Assembly (NCBI RefSeq): GCF_958298935.1 | Contig: NC_084935.1 | Coordinates: 3,606,001-3,670,000 of the forward strand | Direction of reading: 5' to 3' | Source of the DNA: Phragmites australis | Taxonomy: Eukaryota; Streptophyta; Magnoliopsida; Poales; Poaceae | DNA length: 64,000 nucleotides | Part shown: piece after piece, positions 49,488-61,049 of the stretch | Numbering within the stretch: position 1 is the stretch's first letter | Layout: each line of letters begins with the position of its first letter | Translations under genes and position numbers: made by a program | Notes under the pieces: generated by a model | What the model saw: only the letters and a program-made list of their open reading frames with translations | What the model was told of the DNA's origin: nothing | The model's database searches: none

Positions 49488-51172
49488 TTACATAGTGGCA
49501 CTACACCTTTTAAATACGCCTTGCGATGCTAACCGCTTCATCGATGATCGGAGACCAGGATGCAAGAGTCCATTCCCTTTCTGCAAAGCTTGGATAATCG
49601 TTGCATTATCCGATTCCAGAATGATAAGCATATGGATTAATTCAGCCGCAACCTTAATTCCTTCCAGGCAAGCTATCGCCTCAATCTCCATCGCGTCATG
49701 GCCTGGCTGGATAACATCATATGCCGAGTAAAGGACAGGTCCTCGACAATCACGAGCCACCACTCCAATCGCCGCTTCACCTGTGGTCAGCCGGAAAGGC
49801 CCATCGTCATTAATCTTTGCCCAACCTTCCGGCGGGGGCTGCCACCTCATATTCTGAACCATTACAAAGCTCTTCTTCTTGTCTCCTGGTCGTCTTCAAA
49901 CATCGATGCTTTTCCTTTTCCATTCACATGTTGTCGCACGGGAAACAATTCACTGCAATAGTTTATCAGGAAAGATACCGAATCCGCAATTGTGGCTCTT
50001 CCTTTATCATGTATAGCATCATTCCTCAAATGCCAAGCTCTCCATAATACCAGTAGCAACTTAGTTTTCATGTCATCCATGAGGGAAGACAAAAGAACCA
50101 GGAGCCAATCTGGACCAGTGTAAGCTAAACTGCATTCATCCTGCAAGGTCCATACCTTCCTCATCTCTGCTCGCAACGCCATGGCCTTTGTGCACCTCAC
50201 TGTCGCATGGTGCTCGTCCTCGACCTCCTGATCGCAGAGCTGACACAAAGCTCGCGTCTCCAGCATCCTTTTCCATTTATTTTTTACTGTTGGCAAGCTG
50301 TCATGTGCTAACCTCCACGCAAAAACTTTAATCTTTGGCTGCACTTTTGTGTTCCACAAAATTTTCCAGATTTTCCTTTCCCCATCAGGTGCATCACTTG
50401 TAGAGCCGTAGCGAATTGCCAACTCTGAATTTTTCCACGCCAGCCTGTATGCGCTCCTGACAGAGAAAATACCTGTCTTTTCAAAGTGCAATGCAAGCGA
50501 ATCCTCCAAATCCCTGGACGGGATCCTTGTTTTAAGAATTGCATCGGCATCCTCCTCATGTGTTACATGTTTCACAAGGTTCTCATCCCATTGTTTACCA
50601 TCCGGTCTCATGAGCTCATGTACATAAGTCAGACGATTCTAGATTTTTTTAGCAATTGGAACCAGCTTATCTTTATGCGCAATCCATCTGCGTCTCCAGA
50701 TCTTAATTGACCGTCCATCTCCTACCCTCCAGATGATTCCTTGCTTCAACAGATGCAGCCCATGCTCTATTCCTTTCCATGTTGATGAAGAATCAGACGG
50801 GAAAGCCGTATCTACCAGGGAGCCATGCGGATAGTATCGTGCTTTCAGCACTTTTGCACACAAGCTCTTAGCCGCCATGCTTGTCTTGCTAACAAAGCTT
50901 GATTGAAACATTTCATATCCCGAAAGCCCAAACCACCAAAAGATTTGGGACAAGTGAGCTTGTCCCAAGCTATTTCTGATGATCTTTCACGTGACCCCAC
51001 CAAAAATTTCTAACCATCTGCATATAGTCATCACAAAAATGAGCTGGCATCTTAAAAAAAAACCCATGACATAGGTAGGCAGTGCTTGAGCTACACTTTT
51101 GATCAAAACTTCTTTCCCTCCAGATGACAAATACTTTTTCAACCAATCAGATAGCCGTTTTGAGAAACGCTC
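49488..51172 (-). pseudogene. LINE ORF2, C-terminal part: RT thumb, zf-RVT and RNase H
   Basis: Read downward on the minus strand, the first block is ERFSKRLSDW followed by LSSGGKEVLIKSVAQALPTY at about 51172-51060. [23 protein letters not shown] block follows at 50640-50970. Next is the zf-RVT domain at 49862-50611 (SVRSAYRLAW, KIKVFAWRLAHDSLPT, CQLCDQEVEDEHH). A plant LINE-type RNase H comes last at 49488-49862, with INDDG, EIEAIACLEG and ESDNAT carrying the acidic residues. Frame changes between blocks show decay, so no complete protein is possible. Confidence 0.88.
51168..51172. repeat. Target site duplication of the solo LTR, left copy (CGCTC)
   Basis: CGCTC at 51168-51172 is repeated at 53067-53071. 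LINE coding resumes in the right order across these two points. Confidence 0.85.
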
Positions 51173-53066
51173 TGTGAGGAACAACATAATTATATACAAT
51201 ATAATGAGATGTTTGGCTAATTAATTATGATATTTGAGTTGATCCACGTATTAACTTAGTACTTACGAATAATTGCAGCTTACATTGCATTATGAAAGTG
51301 AAAAGTAAAACTTTACCATGACCCACATGTCATGACTATTGTGCCAACCATTAGAGATGATTGCAGAAATTCACTTCTAGACCCACTTAGTAAGTCAAAT
51401 GCATTAGTACTATGGACCATTGGATTGCAGGTGGCAGCACACAGTACATCTGACTCTAGTCTATCATGTAAAAAAAAATACTGCAGTGCCCAATGTTTTG
51501 TTTAGATAAACTTCCAAGTCACTGATAAAGCATAACTTTTTACCTTGTTTATCCTCCATGTCATGTGATTCTAGCAAAACCATTGTTTTCCTTTTTTTTT
51601 TCAGAACACCAAATCCATAGGCACCCATAGGCTTGTATGAGTTTAATTGTTTTGACTTAAGTCCACCGATACTACAGGACACTGTCTTTTGGGCCATCAA
51701 AGTAAATCTTGATACCTATACCAGTAGCACACGTAGCTCAGTTTGGATTATCTTGGAGCATGAAACACGTTAGATTGCATGTTTATCATTGCAGAATGCA
51801 AAACTTCTGTAGTGGCTAAGTCGTCGACGCTTATAAATAGAGTAGTAAACCACCAGCTACTGACCAACCACAACAGTGGGTCTTCTTCCAACACTCACAC
51901 ACCTCTACTCAAGTCTTCCTCGTACAATACACACGTACACACACTTGCACTTCCATATTAATATTAGTCAAGATCATTAGTGTACCATTAGGGTGCTATA
52001 GCCTATAGCTAATCTATAGTTCGGGTATTCTATCAAGTTATAATCCGGGTTTTTCGTCGAGATATATAAACATCGATTTTCAAACGTCATTTCTGCCAAA
52101 ATTTCATATCAGGACAAATACGCTATATCTTGATTTTCTTAGTAAGAGGTAAGCTACGTTGACACCTATTTTATTTATATCATGCTTTTATATGCAAGCT
52201 GCGTTGACACTCGTCTTATTTATATCGTGCTTTTATTAGCAAGCTGCGTTAGCACCTACTCTATTATTATTATGCTTTTATCTGTAAGCTACATTCATAC
52301 CCGCTTAGAATAACATATTTATATCAAAATTATTATCTATTTATATTTTAATATTGTATTTCCCGTTATTACATATTATTATCCATTAATATTGCAGTTC
52401 GATATTACATTTTAAGTTATGTTTGCATTTCTAGAATAAAAATATATATGTTCAATCAATTATTCATACTATTATCGATCACTAATGGTAGAGTGGATAC
52501 TGACGTGAACAGTCGATATATTTTGAGTTACCGAGAGTGCCTAGTGAAAGATTTAGTCATGTAGCCGGAACTATATTATTCACATATATGATGTGACACG
52601 TGCATTGAAAGTATCATTCGGGACTGCTCAGGCCTCGTCGTGGTACAAAACACGATGTAATATTAGTGATTAGACAATCTCTGCAGAGTTAAATAAACAA
52701 TGAAAATTTGATATTAGAATAATTCAAGTTTATTCATACATACAATGTCTTTATCTTGTTGAGTATTTTATACTCATAATTATTTTGGGTGTTAATCGCA
52801 GAATCTCAAGGTCATGATATAGATGCTATACATGGAAAATTTTGGGATATATTAATAGTGTGTGTTTAATAATTTATTTACATCAAAATAAGTTGTATAA
52901 GTAGACACTTAATCATGTAAATTATGATTTTTCATATAAATAAAGCTTCCGCTAGTTGCTCTGTAAACCACTGATTTTATTTTTATTTTATTTTTTTTCC
53001 TTAATATCGTTATGGATTTTTAATCTATAATTATGTGTTGTGTGGGCCCGTGTACGGGGCGTGACA
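51173..53066 (+). mobile_element. Probable solo LTR (1894 bp) nested in the LINE
   Basis: The insertion starts TGTGAGG and ends GCGTGACA, so it has TG...CA ends, and it is flanked by CGCTC on both sides. It has no gag or pol and no internal repeat of its ends. This fits a solo LTR left after recombination between the two LTRs of a full element, most likely gypsy-type given its length. A TATAAATAG box at about 51831 followed by a C/A-rich start region suggests plus orientation; that is inference. It contains a 45-bp tandem repeat at 52151-52300. Confidence 0.75.
52151..52300 (+). repeat. 45-bp tandem repeat inside the solo LTR
   Basis: Units start with AAGCTACG or AAGCTGCG at 52151, 52196, 52241 and 52286, so the period is exactly 45 bp for three full units and part of a fourth. 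Units share a TTATTTATAT...GCTTTTAT core and have diverged moderately. Confidence 0.85.
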
Positions 53067-53476
53067 CGCTCCTTAACAGGCTGGAATTTATCCGCTTTCA
53101 TCCTTTGGAAGACCCAAATACTTTCCTTCGAAGGTCGAGGTAGAAACATGTAGTTCCTCCTTGATCTCAGCCTAGCGCTCTACCAGACAGAACTCACTAA
53201 ACAAAATTGAACACTTGCATGGGTTTATGAGTTGTCCAGTACAACTTTCAAAAAGATTTAACGCCTCCATCACTGCTCTTGCTTGATTAGGTTCTGCCTT
53301 AAAGAACAAGAGGCAATCATCTGCAAAAAGCAGATGTGAAATACCCGGCGCCCTTCGGCAGACTTTCCGGGGTTGAATTCTTCCTTCCCCCTTGTCGCGG
53401 TACAAAATATTTGATAACCCATCCGCAATAAATAAGAACAGATACGGTGATAACGGATCCCTTTGTCGTAAGGTTT
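53067..53476 (-). pseudogene. LINE ORF2, reverse transcriptase palm fragment
   Basis: The minus strand begins TLRQRDPLSPYLFLF (usual RQGDPLSPYLF) and continues to the catalytic ISHLLFADDCLLFFKA with the FADD box. It then runs through GQLINPCKCSILFS and FEGKYLGLPK to the split point. Frames change near 53165 and 53090. The next LINE residues continue at 51172, which shows that both fragments were one element. Confidence 0.88.
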
Positions 53477-53590
53477 TCTTACAAACTTGAACTACTTGAG
53501 TTTTCCTCTCTGATCTAGCTCGTGGTGATTTAGTTGCTACTAGGTGAGTGTGTTGGTCAGAGCTCCAGAGAACATTCTGTGGACGTTGAA

Positions 53591-56097
53591 TTATCCTTTT
53601 GGTCCATGATCTTTGCACGAGGGAGACCCAGCTTCTGCATCCAGTAATCCAGCATGCACCTTCGACCATCCCTCGCAGTTATCTCCGTCTTTGTCACTTG
53701 CATTAAGGCAGCCCGCTTGCTGGACTTCTGCCTTCACGGATGGAACTACCTACGAGCCAAGTGATGTGAACAAGAAGACTGAACAGTGACAGAACACAAC
53801 TAAAAGGTGAAGACCAATCCTTCCATTACCTGATCATCCCTCATATCATCAGCAGATTTCAGTCGCTTTTGGCTGCATCCTCTTCTTGATTCTCCAATCC
53901 CTTTGGTCTCCTCATTAAAGTTCTGATCTGACCCCTCTGAGTAAATGCACGAGTAGTTCTCTTGTAAAAATATGGTCATGTCACTCAAGGAAATGAACTG
54001 ACTAACTTTAAATACATAATCTGGTGCCCAACAGGTTAAAGTAGAAAAACAAAACATAAAGCACTAGACGAACAAATCCCTAAGGTACACTTGTACTGGT
54101 CAGAAAAATAAGCAAACAAGATATTGAGCAAGATGATGCTTTTTCCTTGAGACACCCATATATTCAATAACGGTATTGCATGGTTTGTACTTTTAACCAA
54201 ACCAAATCAGTCAGACAAGACATTTCTTCTCAGTAAAACGCATATTTTAGGAATTGATTGTTGCATGGTTTTGCGAAAAAAACTCACAGAAGACAGTCAA
54301 AATTTTGAAATATTTTTGTTCCTTTTTTGAATAAGGGACTACAGAGTGATATGCAAAAGGAAATCCTGCAGATACCCCCTACCTGCACTCCTAGAAGGGG
54401 AATGCCTGTGCTTGCCAAAATAGCACGTGGAAGATTGTCTAGAGCTTGTTTCCCTTGCATGGGAAGTGGCTTCTTCTACCGGCCCGGTGGTTGATGTATT
54501 ATCATCCAAAGAATAGACTTTTCCGTCTTGCTGATTTCCACAACAAGAAGGTGAATCGATATGCTCAACCTTTAAGCAGGGCTTGGCTCTGTCACTCTCA
54601 ACAATCCCAAGACATCCCTGACATATCATACAAAAACAGTACAGAAATTTGATATGTTACTACTGTATGCTTCCATTTTGTGTCAGTGATTTGAGGGAAT
54701 GTGGCTATACCTGATCAGGTTCGGCGTATTTAATGATTTGCTTAGAGGCTTTCATACGTCTGCGAAATCTCGCAGAGTGATTGAACAGTCCCTTGAAACT
54801 GCATTCACTGTCTTGTAATTGGCTTATAAATGTTTCTTCCAATAATCTAAGATAGAGCATGTGTCTTTCATCCGTCCATCCACTAGATGAGCATACCACC
54901 AGAACATCCTGGGAGGGGAAAGAAAAAACTTCATGATAGGCCCTCCATAAAAATGACGATATACAAAATTCAAACACTGGTCTGAATATTGGTGTTCTAA
55001 AACTCTAGATATGGCGGAAGAACAACATTATATAGCTATATGAATACTGCACAGGCATTGCATTATTAATATGACTAGGAAGATAAGCATACAATCAGAA
55101 GGAACTAAAAGCACATTAAAATAACCATGATGGCAACAATTGTAGGAAAAATATAACCTGAGCGAGTTGAGTAATCAACTAGTCCCTCAAATTGCGAAGT
55201 AATGACAACTAAGGAAAATATCTCTAGTTCCCTTCCAGTTATTGGAAGCAACAACTGGGATATGAAGCTACCTATGCCATTTTAACAACGTAATTTCAGA
55301 CGCCTGCCTGCACAGCCAGTTGTCAAAATAAGCTCGAGTACATTGTATACAAAGCAGTGTTCTAATACCAAGGCTTTTTTCTAGAATGCGCAGGAGAACT
55401 ATGTATTTTTGTATTAAGAAGAAGTTAAATGTTGGTCAAGGACCATTACAACGCGGATCGTTTGACCGATGCCTCAACACACACGTGTTTTTAATACCAA
55501 GGAAAAATGCATTTATACATCATGGACTCCACTCTGAAATGAAAGCCATGAATTGGGCTTTCTACCTCCAGCAGAGAGTTCACACCAAAAGATTTGCCCA
55601 AAACATCAGTCAAGTTAAAGTACAAACTCTGAAATCAACTGAATACTTCAGCTCGTAGAATATGTTTTCTCGCATGCAAAAACTTGTGCTCTATGATTTT
55701 CTCAAGTAGCCCTGCGTTTTGACATATCCCTTTTTTCCCTACGCTTCTAATTTCTCTGTCTTTGTCCCCAACTAGATCTTACACTCTCGTTCCATTTTTC
55801 CATTTCCAGCCAGAGGATACTAACAACGAGATGCTGACAAATCGAACAACAGATAGAATCCAAAATAGCATCTCCCACACCCGTCCTTTCACAATGACGC
55901 CGAATATTGCTGGACTATTAGCACACCTAGCCAACTCACACATATCACAAAAAAAAAAACTAACATCTCAAGGGGGGAAAACACCTAAACTCGTGCCACA
56001 AATACACAGCATGACAGCAACCAAAGAGGTCTGCAGGAGAAAATATTACCGGCAGGCGCACGAGGTCCCGCAGATCGGCCGGCACCTCCTCCATCAT
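53591..56097 (-). CDS. COR27: COR27/COR28-like regulator of light, cold and clock responses
   Basis: Five exons join in phase: 56050-56097, 54711-54908, 54383-54617, 53830-53936 and 53591-53749, giving 248 aa, close to Arabidopsis COR27. Exon 2 carries the family hallmark SSGWTDERHMLYLRLLEETF with ISQL and a SARFRRRMKA segment. Exon 4 gives EGSDQNFNEE. The exon 4/5 junction creates DDQVVPS, the Val-Pro type motif by which COR27/28 bind the COP1 ubiquitin ligase. In Arabidopsis these nuclear proteins repress clock and cold-response genes and promote de-etiolation; I infer a similar role. The start was set at the first of two tandem ATGs at 56097. The terminal exon was placed by phase and motif because reading through exon 4 would stop within nine codons. 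Intron 1 is 1.1 kb. A LINE interrupts the region about 105 bp past the stop. Confidence 0.85.
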
Positions 56098-56638
56098 CTC
56101 CGAAACCTCCGCTCCCCGTCGCCCCCTGAAAACAAACCACCACCTAAAAATGCGAAACTTCACATCAGCGTCCCCCCTCGAGCACAAAACGCAAGAGCAT
56201 CACGAGCCAACACGAACAGACCGAGCCGAAGAAGAAGAAGAAGAAGAATTCGCGAACCCTAGCTCGTCGTCCGTGCCGCGCCCTCGCGCGCCACCTGCTC
56301 CTCCGAGGGGCGGACCGGGAGGGAAGGGAAGGGAAGCGGGGCAGACGCGAAGGGGGGGGGGGGGGCGCTTTTATCCGTCCGCAGTGGCGTCGCTTTTCCA
56401 CGTGGGCTGGGCGCGGTTCCGGTCAACGCTTGGTCAGAAATATCTCGGACCTGGCGTGCGGCCGCCGGGATTTTCCCTGCACGCGTTTCCCGTGGCCTCA
56501 TGCTGTTCTTCTCCTCTGGCTCGGCCGAGTGATGATTCGACGATGGCGTCAACTGGCTGCTGCGAGATATTTTGGGATCATGATGTTACATCTCATGGCC
56601 ATGCAGGTAGTACATATGAAATAGTACCTTATTCCTTA
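56098..56638 (-). promoter_or_regulatory. 5' UTR and promoter side of the COR27-like gene
   Basis: A GAA/TTC triplet run at about 56228-56250 and a run of G at about 56346-56361 lie in GC-rich DNA upstream of the start codon. The triplet run is probably in the 5' UTR. No certain TATA box or evening element was identified by eye. Confidence 0.45.
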
Positions 56639-56927
56639 GCTGGGGGTATTTGTTAACATTAAGGTTTTTTTTATTATAAAAGCTGGATTGTGATTAAAAT
56701 TTAAAAAATAAAACAAACAGCTGAATTGTAAAAGTTAAATTGTGATAACAATCTAAAAGCTGAAACAAACAGCTGGTTGGAAAAGCTGAATTATTACAAT
56801 CCAACACTCAGATTGTAACAATCTAGCAATCCGTCTTTCACCAGATTATAACAATCCACAATCCAGATTTTACAATCTACAATCTATAAACTATATTTCA
56901 CGATCTTCAGTTGAAACAAATAGGCCC
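56639..56927. mobile_element. Candidate Tourist-like MITE
   Basis: The left end contains GGGGGTATTTGTT and the right end AACAAATAGGCCC, which form imperfect inverted terminal repeats. They are flanked by TTA on the left and TAA on the right, close to the TWA duplication of PIF/Harbinger elements but not identical. The interior has many ACAATCTA/TAGATTGT-like words on both strands and no coding. It lies about 540 bp upstream of the COR27-like start codon. Confidence 0.5.
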
Positions 56928-58271
56928 TAATGTTGAACAAGTAGCTATCATGTGTCTAGGTGACAGTATTCTATAGCTTCTGCCACCTCTAGCTGAATCA
57001 TCGAGTTTGTCTCTAGCGGCTTAGTTGGAAATCAAGTGTTTACTATTCCGGTGTCAGGCGACCGATGCTGTATTTCTAAGATCATCCTTATCCATATTTC
57101 TATCATTTTATTCCTTTTCTGATTCTTCTCTTCGTTCATATTCTCTTTATTTTCTCTTATCTTTAACAGCTTCTCTTTGAAGAGAAAGTAGAGATAATTT
57201 CGTTCTGAAGGGAATGATCTTAGAAATATTTTCGTGACGAAAAATGTAAAGAGAAACTATTAAAACGCTGAAGTGAATGAAAATCCATTCGTAAACGAAT
57301 TCTTATCTTAACGGGAATCGGTTGGAGATGATTTAATCGCTTTCTTATTCCAAAGATGGTACGTCATTCCAGAGTAGATGTCATTGTAATGACAGCTTCC
57401 GACTTGAGTGTCACACCGGATGACCGAAGACTCGCCAGCAGTCTTTCTAGCCCGAGCAGCGCAGCGGAATGGAGCTGAATCAGGGCTGGACAGAACTAGA
57501 AGATCTGGAACTGGCAGGCTTGGCAGAGCACGCGTGATATTTTTCGTTGGCGCGAGAGTCAGTTTAGTTCACGTTTAACTTTGTCACAACTAAGTTTGGT
57601 AGATTATGTTGTGCCATAGAATATGTGGCGAACAAAACAAACACCATTACATTGGCAAAGTTTGGTTAGGGATTGGGTGTATGACATGTGAGGCATGAGA
57701 CTAAAAAAATCAAATGTGACATCCAACCAAATCGTAAGCCTAAGGAATTGTGACACACCTGATGTGTTTGTGTGGTGCGGCAATGTTTGGCCCCGAGCCG
57801 AACAGCCGTGGAAAAACCTGCGACGCCCGCGGCACTGACCAGACTGCCAAACGCTGACTTCATTACTACTTTGGATATTTTGGGCCCAGCTAGCCCATAC
57901 GGCACCATAACTTGGGGTTGCGGCCCAGAACAGACACTCGGATATTTTACTGACAAAAAAAATTACATGACTGCACAGTAAGAGTAAAGAGTACATGACA
58001 TTTCGGAAGAATTCGCTGGCATTTCTATGACATGGATACATGAATACACAGAAAGATTAAGCTGAATGGATTATTTGACGGCTAAACAACCGCTTGTGAC
58101 TGACACTCCAACGTTTCGGGATGCCGGTGGCAGCCCGAAACACTATACCCCCAGCAAGAAGCTTCCAGCTGTTAATGGTTTATTCGTAGCCACGAAGCGG
58201 GGCACCACCTTTGACACAAACAGGAAAGGGAAGAACAACTAGCAGGAGAGCCCGGACGCTATTCACTCGGG
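56928..58271. other. Spacer between the COR27-like and FYVE/ankyrin genes
   Basis: An inverted word pair (TATTTCTAAGATCAT near 57070 and its complement near 57215) brackets a pyrimidine-rich centre with a TTCTCTTTGAAGAGAAAG hairpin. This may be a small foldback element. The remainder holds no recognisable gene; short frames near 57600-58040 lack domains. The last part may be the 3' UTR of the FYVE/ankyrin gene. Confidence 0.45.
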
Positions 58272-61049
58272 TCAATGTGATCCCGCGAGTTCGTCCATCT
58301 TTTGCCGCATTTTGTATTGCAGCATGGCTGGAGCACAGTCCAAAGGAGTTTCCCCTGCCCAACAAATTCATGGTGCTAATTGTTAACGATTTCATAACTG
58401 GCATTCATCTGTGTAGATTAAACTGAGATGTATATACTCTCAAAATTAAATAAAGATGTGTACGGATGAGCGTTCAACAAAATAGCATTTTGAACAAGTA
58501 ATATAGAACAATCCTTTTTTTCTCCATTAGTGGCCGATGCAAATCTTTTGGTTTATCTGCTTCTAGAAGCTAAAATTTATAAGTTATCACAACTTTCGAA
58601 TATGCTATTAATCAAGTTCTTTCAGACTAACTTGAAAACGTTGTCCAGAAAAGCCCAGACACAGGTAGGCTTATCTTTGACCACAATACATATGTGTACC
58701 CAAAAATTAAAGCCTCCACGGTAGCTCGTGGGATTCAAATAAGTTTGCCCTTTAGGTCATACTAACTCCCAGTTTGCTTTACACTGGACCATTTTGTGTA
58801 GGAAGAGCATTCAACAGTATCATCAAAATAGGAGTTGAATGACTGATTGAAAGCGTACCTTGTCCATTTTTGCTTTGAACATTTGCTCCGTGGTCCATGA
58901 GAACAAGAGCAATCTCAGTCTGGTTGAATAGCGCAGCCTGGAATAGTCCATAGAGAGAAACTCATTAGATCCAGGTTTGCTTATTTTCACAGAGATGTAT
59001 ATGCCAAACACCAAGATCTTCTGTAGCTCAAATTGCTCATGCTGAAATGCAAAGGGGTCCTTAAATTGTATGGACAAATATAGCATCAGCATCTACCAAA
59101 CAAGGAAGCAACTGATCCACAGAAAACCACTGATTTGCATGTGTTTCTCTCTCTGGATATGTCATACATATTCAGATATTCTCTTTCGGTACTAATGCAT
59201 GTATATGTTGTATGCAATCAGACATTTACACGCAAACAGTTAAGCAAATTGTACAAAGAGGTCATAGTACAACTCAAAGACAAGGGAGACATCAAAAGAG
59301 CACATACCAAATGTAGCAAAGTAAATCCTTGTTTGTCGCAGTAATTAGAATCCACTCCCTGCCCAATGTTGAATGTAAGAATCAAGTAGACAAAACGAGA
59401 CATGAAAGGGAAATTTTACCTGGCTAAGAAGTTTCTTCACACCTTTAATATCCCCACTTTTGATTGCCTCTCTCAGTCCCTAAAAGTAAACTGGGTTAAA
59501 TAATCTCCTACTTTGCCAGGCCAGTTGAATAATGGAATAGAAAAGGCACAATAATTGAGTTCGTTTATAAAAAAGCTTACCTCCCCAGTAACTTCATAGT
59601 CAGACAGACTCTTATCATTACTATCGTTGCTCATCAGGCCCATATTTAAGAAAGAGCTGCAATAACAACGGCAATGAGGAACACTAACAGTACGAGACAA
59701 TATGATCAGTTCAAACATCTGTCTGACCATGCCTAATGCGGATGTATTGAATTCCCTATTACATATGTGCAAAAGATTGAGGTAGTAAGACAATGAGCAA
59801 AATATGCATTCAGATCTCCCTATTACATATGTGCAAAAGATGAGGCAGTAAGACATTGAGCAAAATATGCATTCAGATCTCCCTATTACATATGTGCAAA
59901 AGATGAGGCAGTAAGACATTGAGCAAAATATGCATTCAGATCTGGCCAGAAAAAGTTGGGACACACGCTGAAATTTTATTACAAAGATTTGTAAAGAGAT
60001 ATGACCAAGAACTTAGGCATTACTCTTAACAATGGCAGAAAGTGTGAACTCCGACCAACCTTGAGTTGCTGCTGGAAGTGGTCGAACCCTTCTGTTGGCT
60101 GCTAGCAGGTTTCTTTGGTCTCGGGTTCGACTGTGTGGTTGAGGAGGAAACGGTGCTGACATTCTGCTGGATAGTATCGTTAGGCAGATGCAAATCTAAG
60201 CAAAGTGCTGATAAAATTAAAATGGGTTGTCATCCACCTTAACAGGTGCTGGTTCCGGTTTCGGTGCTTCGCATATGCACAAAGGCATCCCACATTTGCA
60301 CTCGATAACTGATGGATTCTTTGTAGGCGACGAAGCATCCTCTTTACCCAAATTTAGACCTGAAAAGGATTCAGTTGCACTAGAAATGCTCCCAGCTGAC
60401 CCCACATTATCGGCACGTCCATGGCTGCAAAACCACACAGGACAATAGTAACAAATTATATACCCGGGCAAAGCTGCTTACTTCCAAACTAGACATAACT
60501 GTGACTGAGTACAAAATCAGATTCCATATATCAGGATAACTGATAACAGGGGCTACCTTGAGGATTTGTTGAAGCAATCGTAGCAGACCCTGACGTCTGT
60601 GTATATTCCGAACTGCGGCAGAGCCTGAAACAAGTTGAAGCAGAGTGTCAAACACCTTAACCTCGCAACCCCAGCTCCCAAGGCACTGCCACAGCTCGAT
60701 CCAGCACAATTTTGGCAGAGAACGCCCATGCTTTTTGGTTGCTTACCATGTGGTACGAAGAGTGGTCGTGGCAGAGCGTCCTCCCGCAGCTGCGGCAGTG
60801 ATGCTGCAAAAGTAAAGAAAAAAAATCGTCAGTCATGGTATTTCCACTACTGCAACCAGTCGAGCTACGATCCGATTCGAAGCCAGAGGACGGATAAGTT
60901 TCCACCGGAACGAGTTCGGTTCAGGGATCAGGCAATTTTTCAGAGAGAGAGGAGAGGAGGGGGATTCGTACGCGGCGGCGGAAGGCGGAGAAGGTGCAGT
61001 GGCAGACGTCGCAGTGGACGGACTCCTGGAACGGCGGCGGCGTCTCCAT
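58272..61049 (-). CDS. FYVE-type zinc finger and ankyrin-repeat protein
   Basis: Ten exons join in phase: 60972-61049, 60747-60803, 60557-60624, 60238-60424, 60060-60166, 59581-59656, 59420-59479, 59308-59358, 58859-58937 and 58272-58354, giving 281 aa. The N-terminal finger has CDVC (13-16), RRRHHCRSCG (24-33), C37 with H40, and RVCYDC (57-62). The basic RRHHCRxCG and RVC motifs are those that bind phosphatidylinositol 3-phosphate, but the WxxD motif is missing. A second Cys cluster CKCGMPLCIC (110-119) follows, then a Ser/Gln-rich linker. Ankyrin repeats begin at about residue 192 (GLREAIKSGDIKGVKKLL, GFTLLHLAALFNQTEIALVL, GETPLDCAPAML). An endosomal or vacuolar sorting role is inference. 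The intron after exon 4 is only about 71 bp; without it the frame stops at 60217. The C-terminus is MDELAGSH. Confidence 0.88.
59749..59937. repeat. 63-bp tandem repeat in an intron of the FYVE/ankyrin gene
   Basis: Three head-to-tail units lie at 59749-59811, 59812-59874 and 59875-59937. The second and third look identical, while the first has a one-base gain, a one-base loss and a few changes. The array lies inside the intron between exons 5 and 6. Because 63 is a multiple of three, it keeps an open frame on the minus strand, which is not evidence of coding. Confidence 0.92.

Larger units (their letters stand above)
49321..53476 (-). mobile_element. 5'-truncated LINE, split by a later LTR insertion
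   Basis: On the minus strand the element ends in a run of eight A (seen as T at 49321-49328), preceded by an AATGAAGCTCTCTTTACTCT-like 3' end. Its coding starts abruptly inside the reverse transcriptase. It is flanked by a 10-bp duplication TCTTACAAAC. Removing the 1894-bp insertion and one duplicated pentamer leaves about 2257 bp of LINE. It lies only about 105 bp beyond the stop codon of the COR27-like gene in the same orientation, probably in that gene's 3' UTR. Confidence 0.88.

Noticed and set aside
55386..55658. Open frame of 90 codons (+)
   Set aside because: It lies inside intron 1 of the COR27-like gene on the other strand and has no family features.
59473..59964. Open frame of 163 codons (-) with a repeated IGRSECIFCS unit
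   Set aside because: It is the 63-bp tandem repeat read through an intron; the repeat length keeps the frame open by chance.
60217..60240. Stop codon at 60217 as the end of the FYVE gene
   Set aside because: A short in-phase intron (donor after 60238, acceptor before 60166) links to exons that give well-matched ankyrin repeats.
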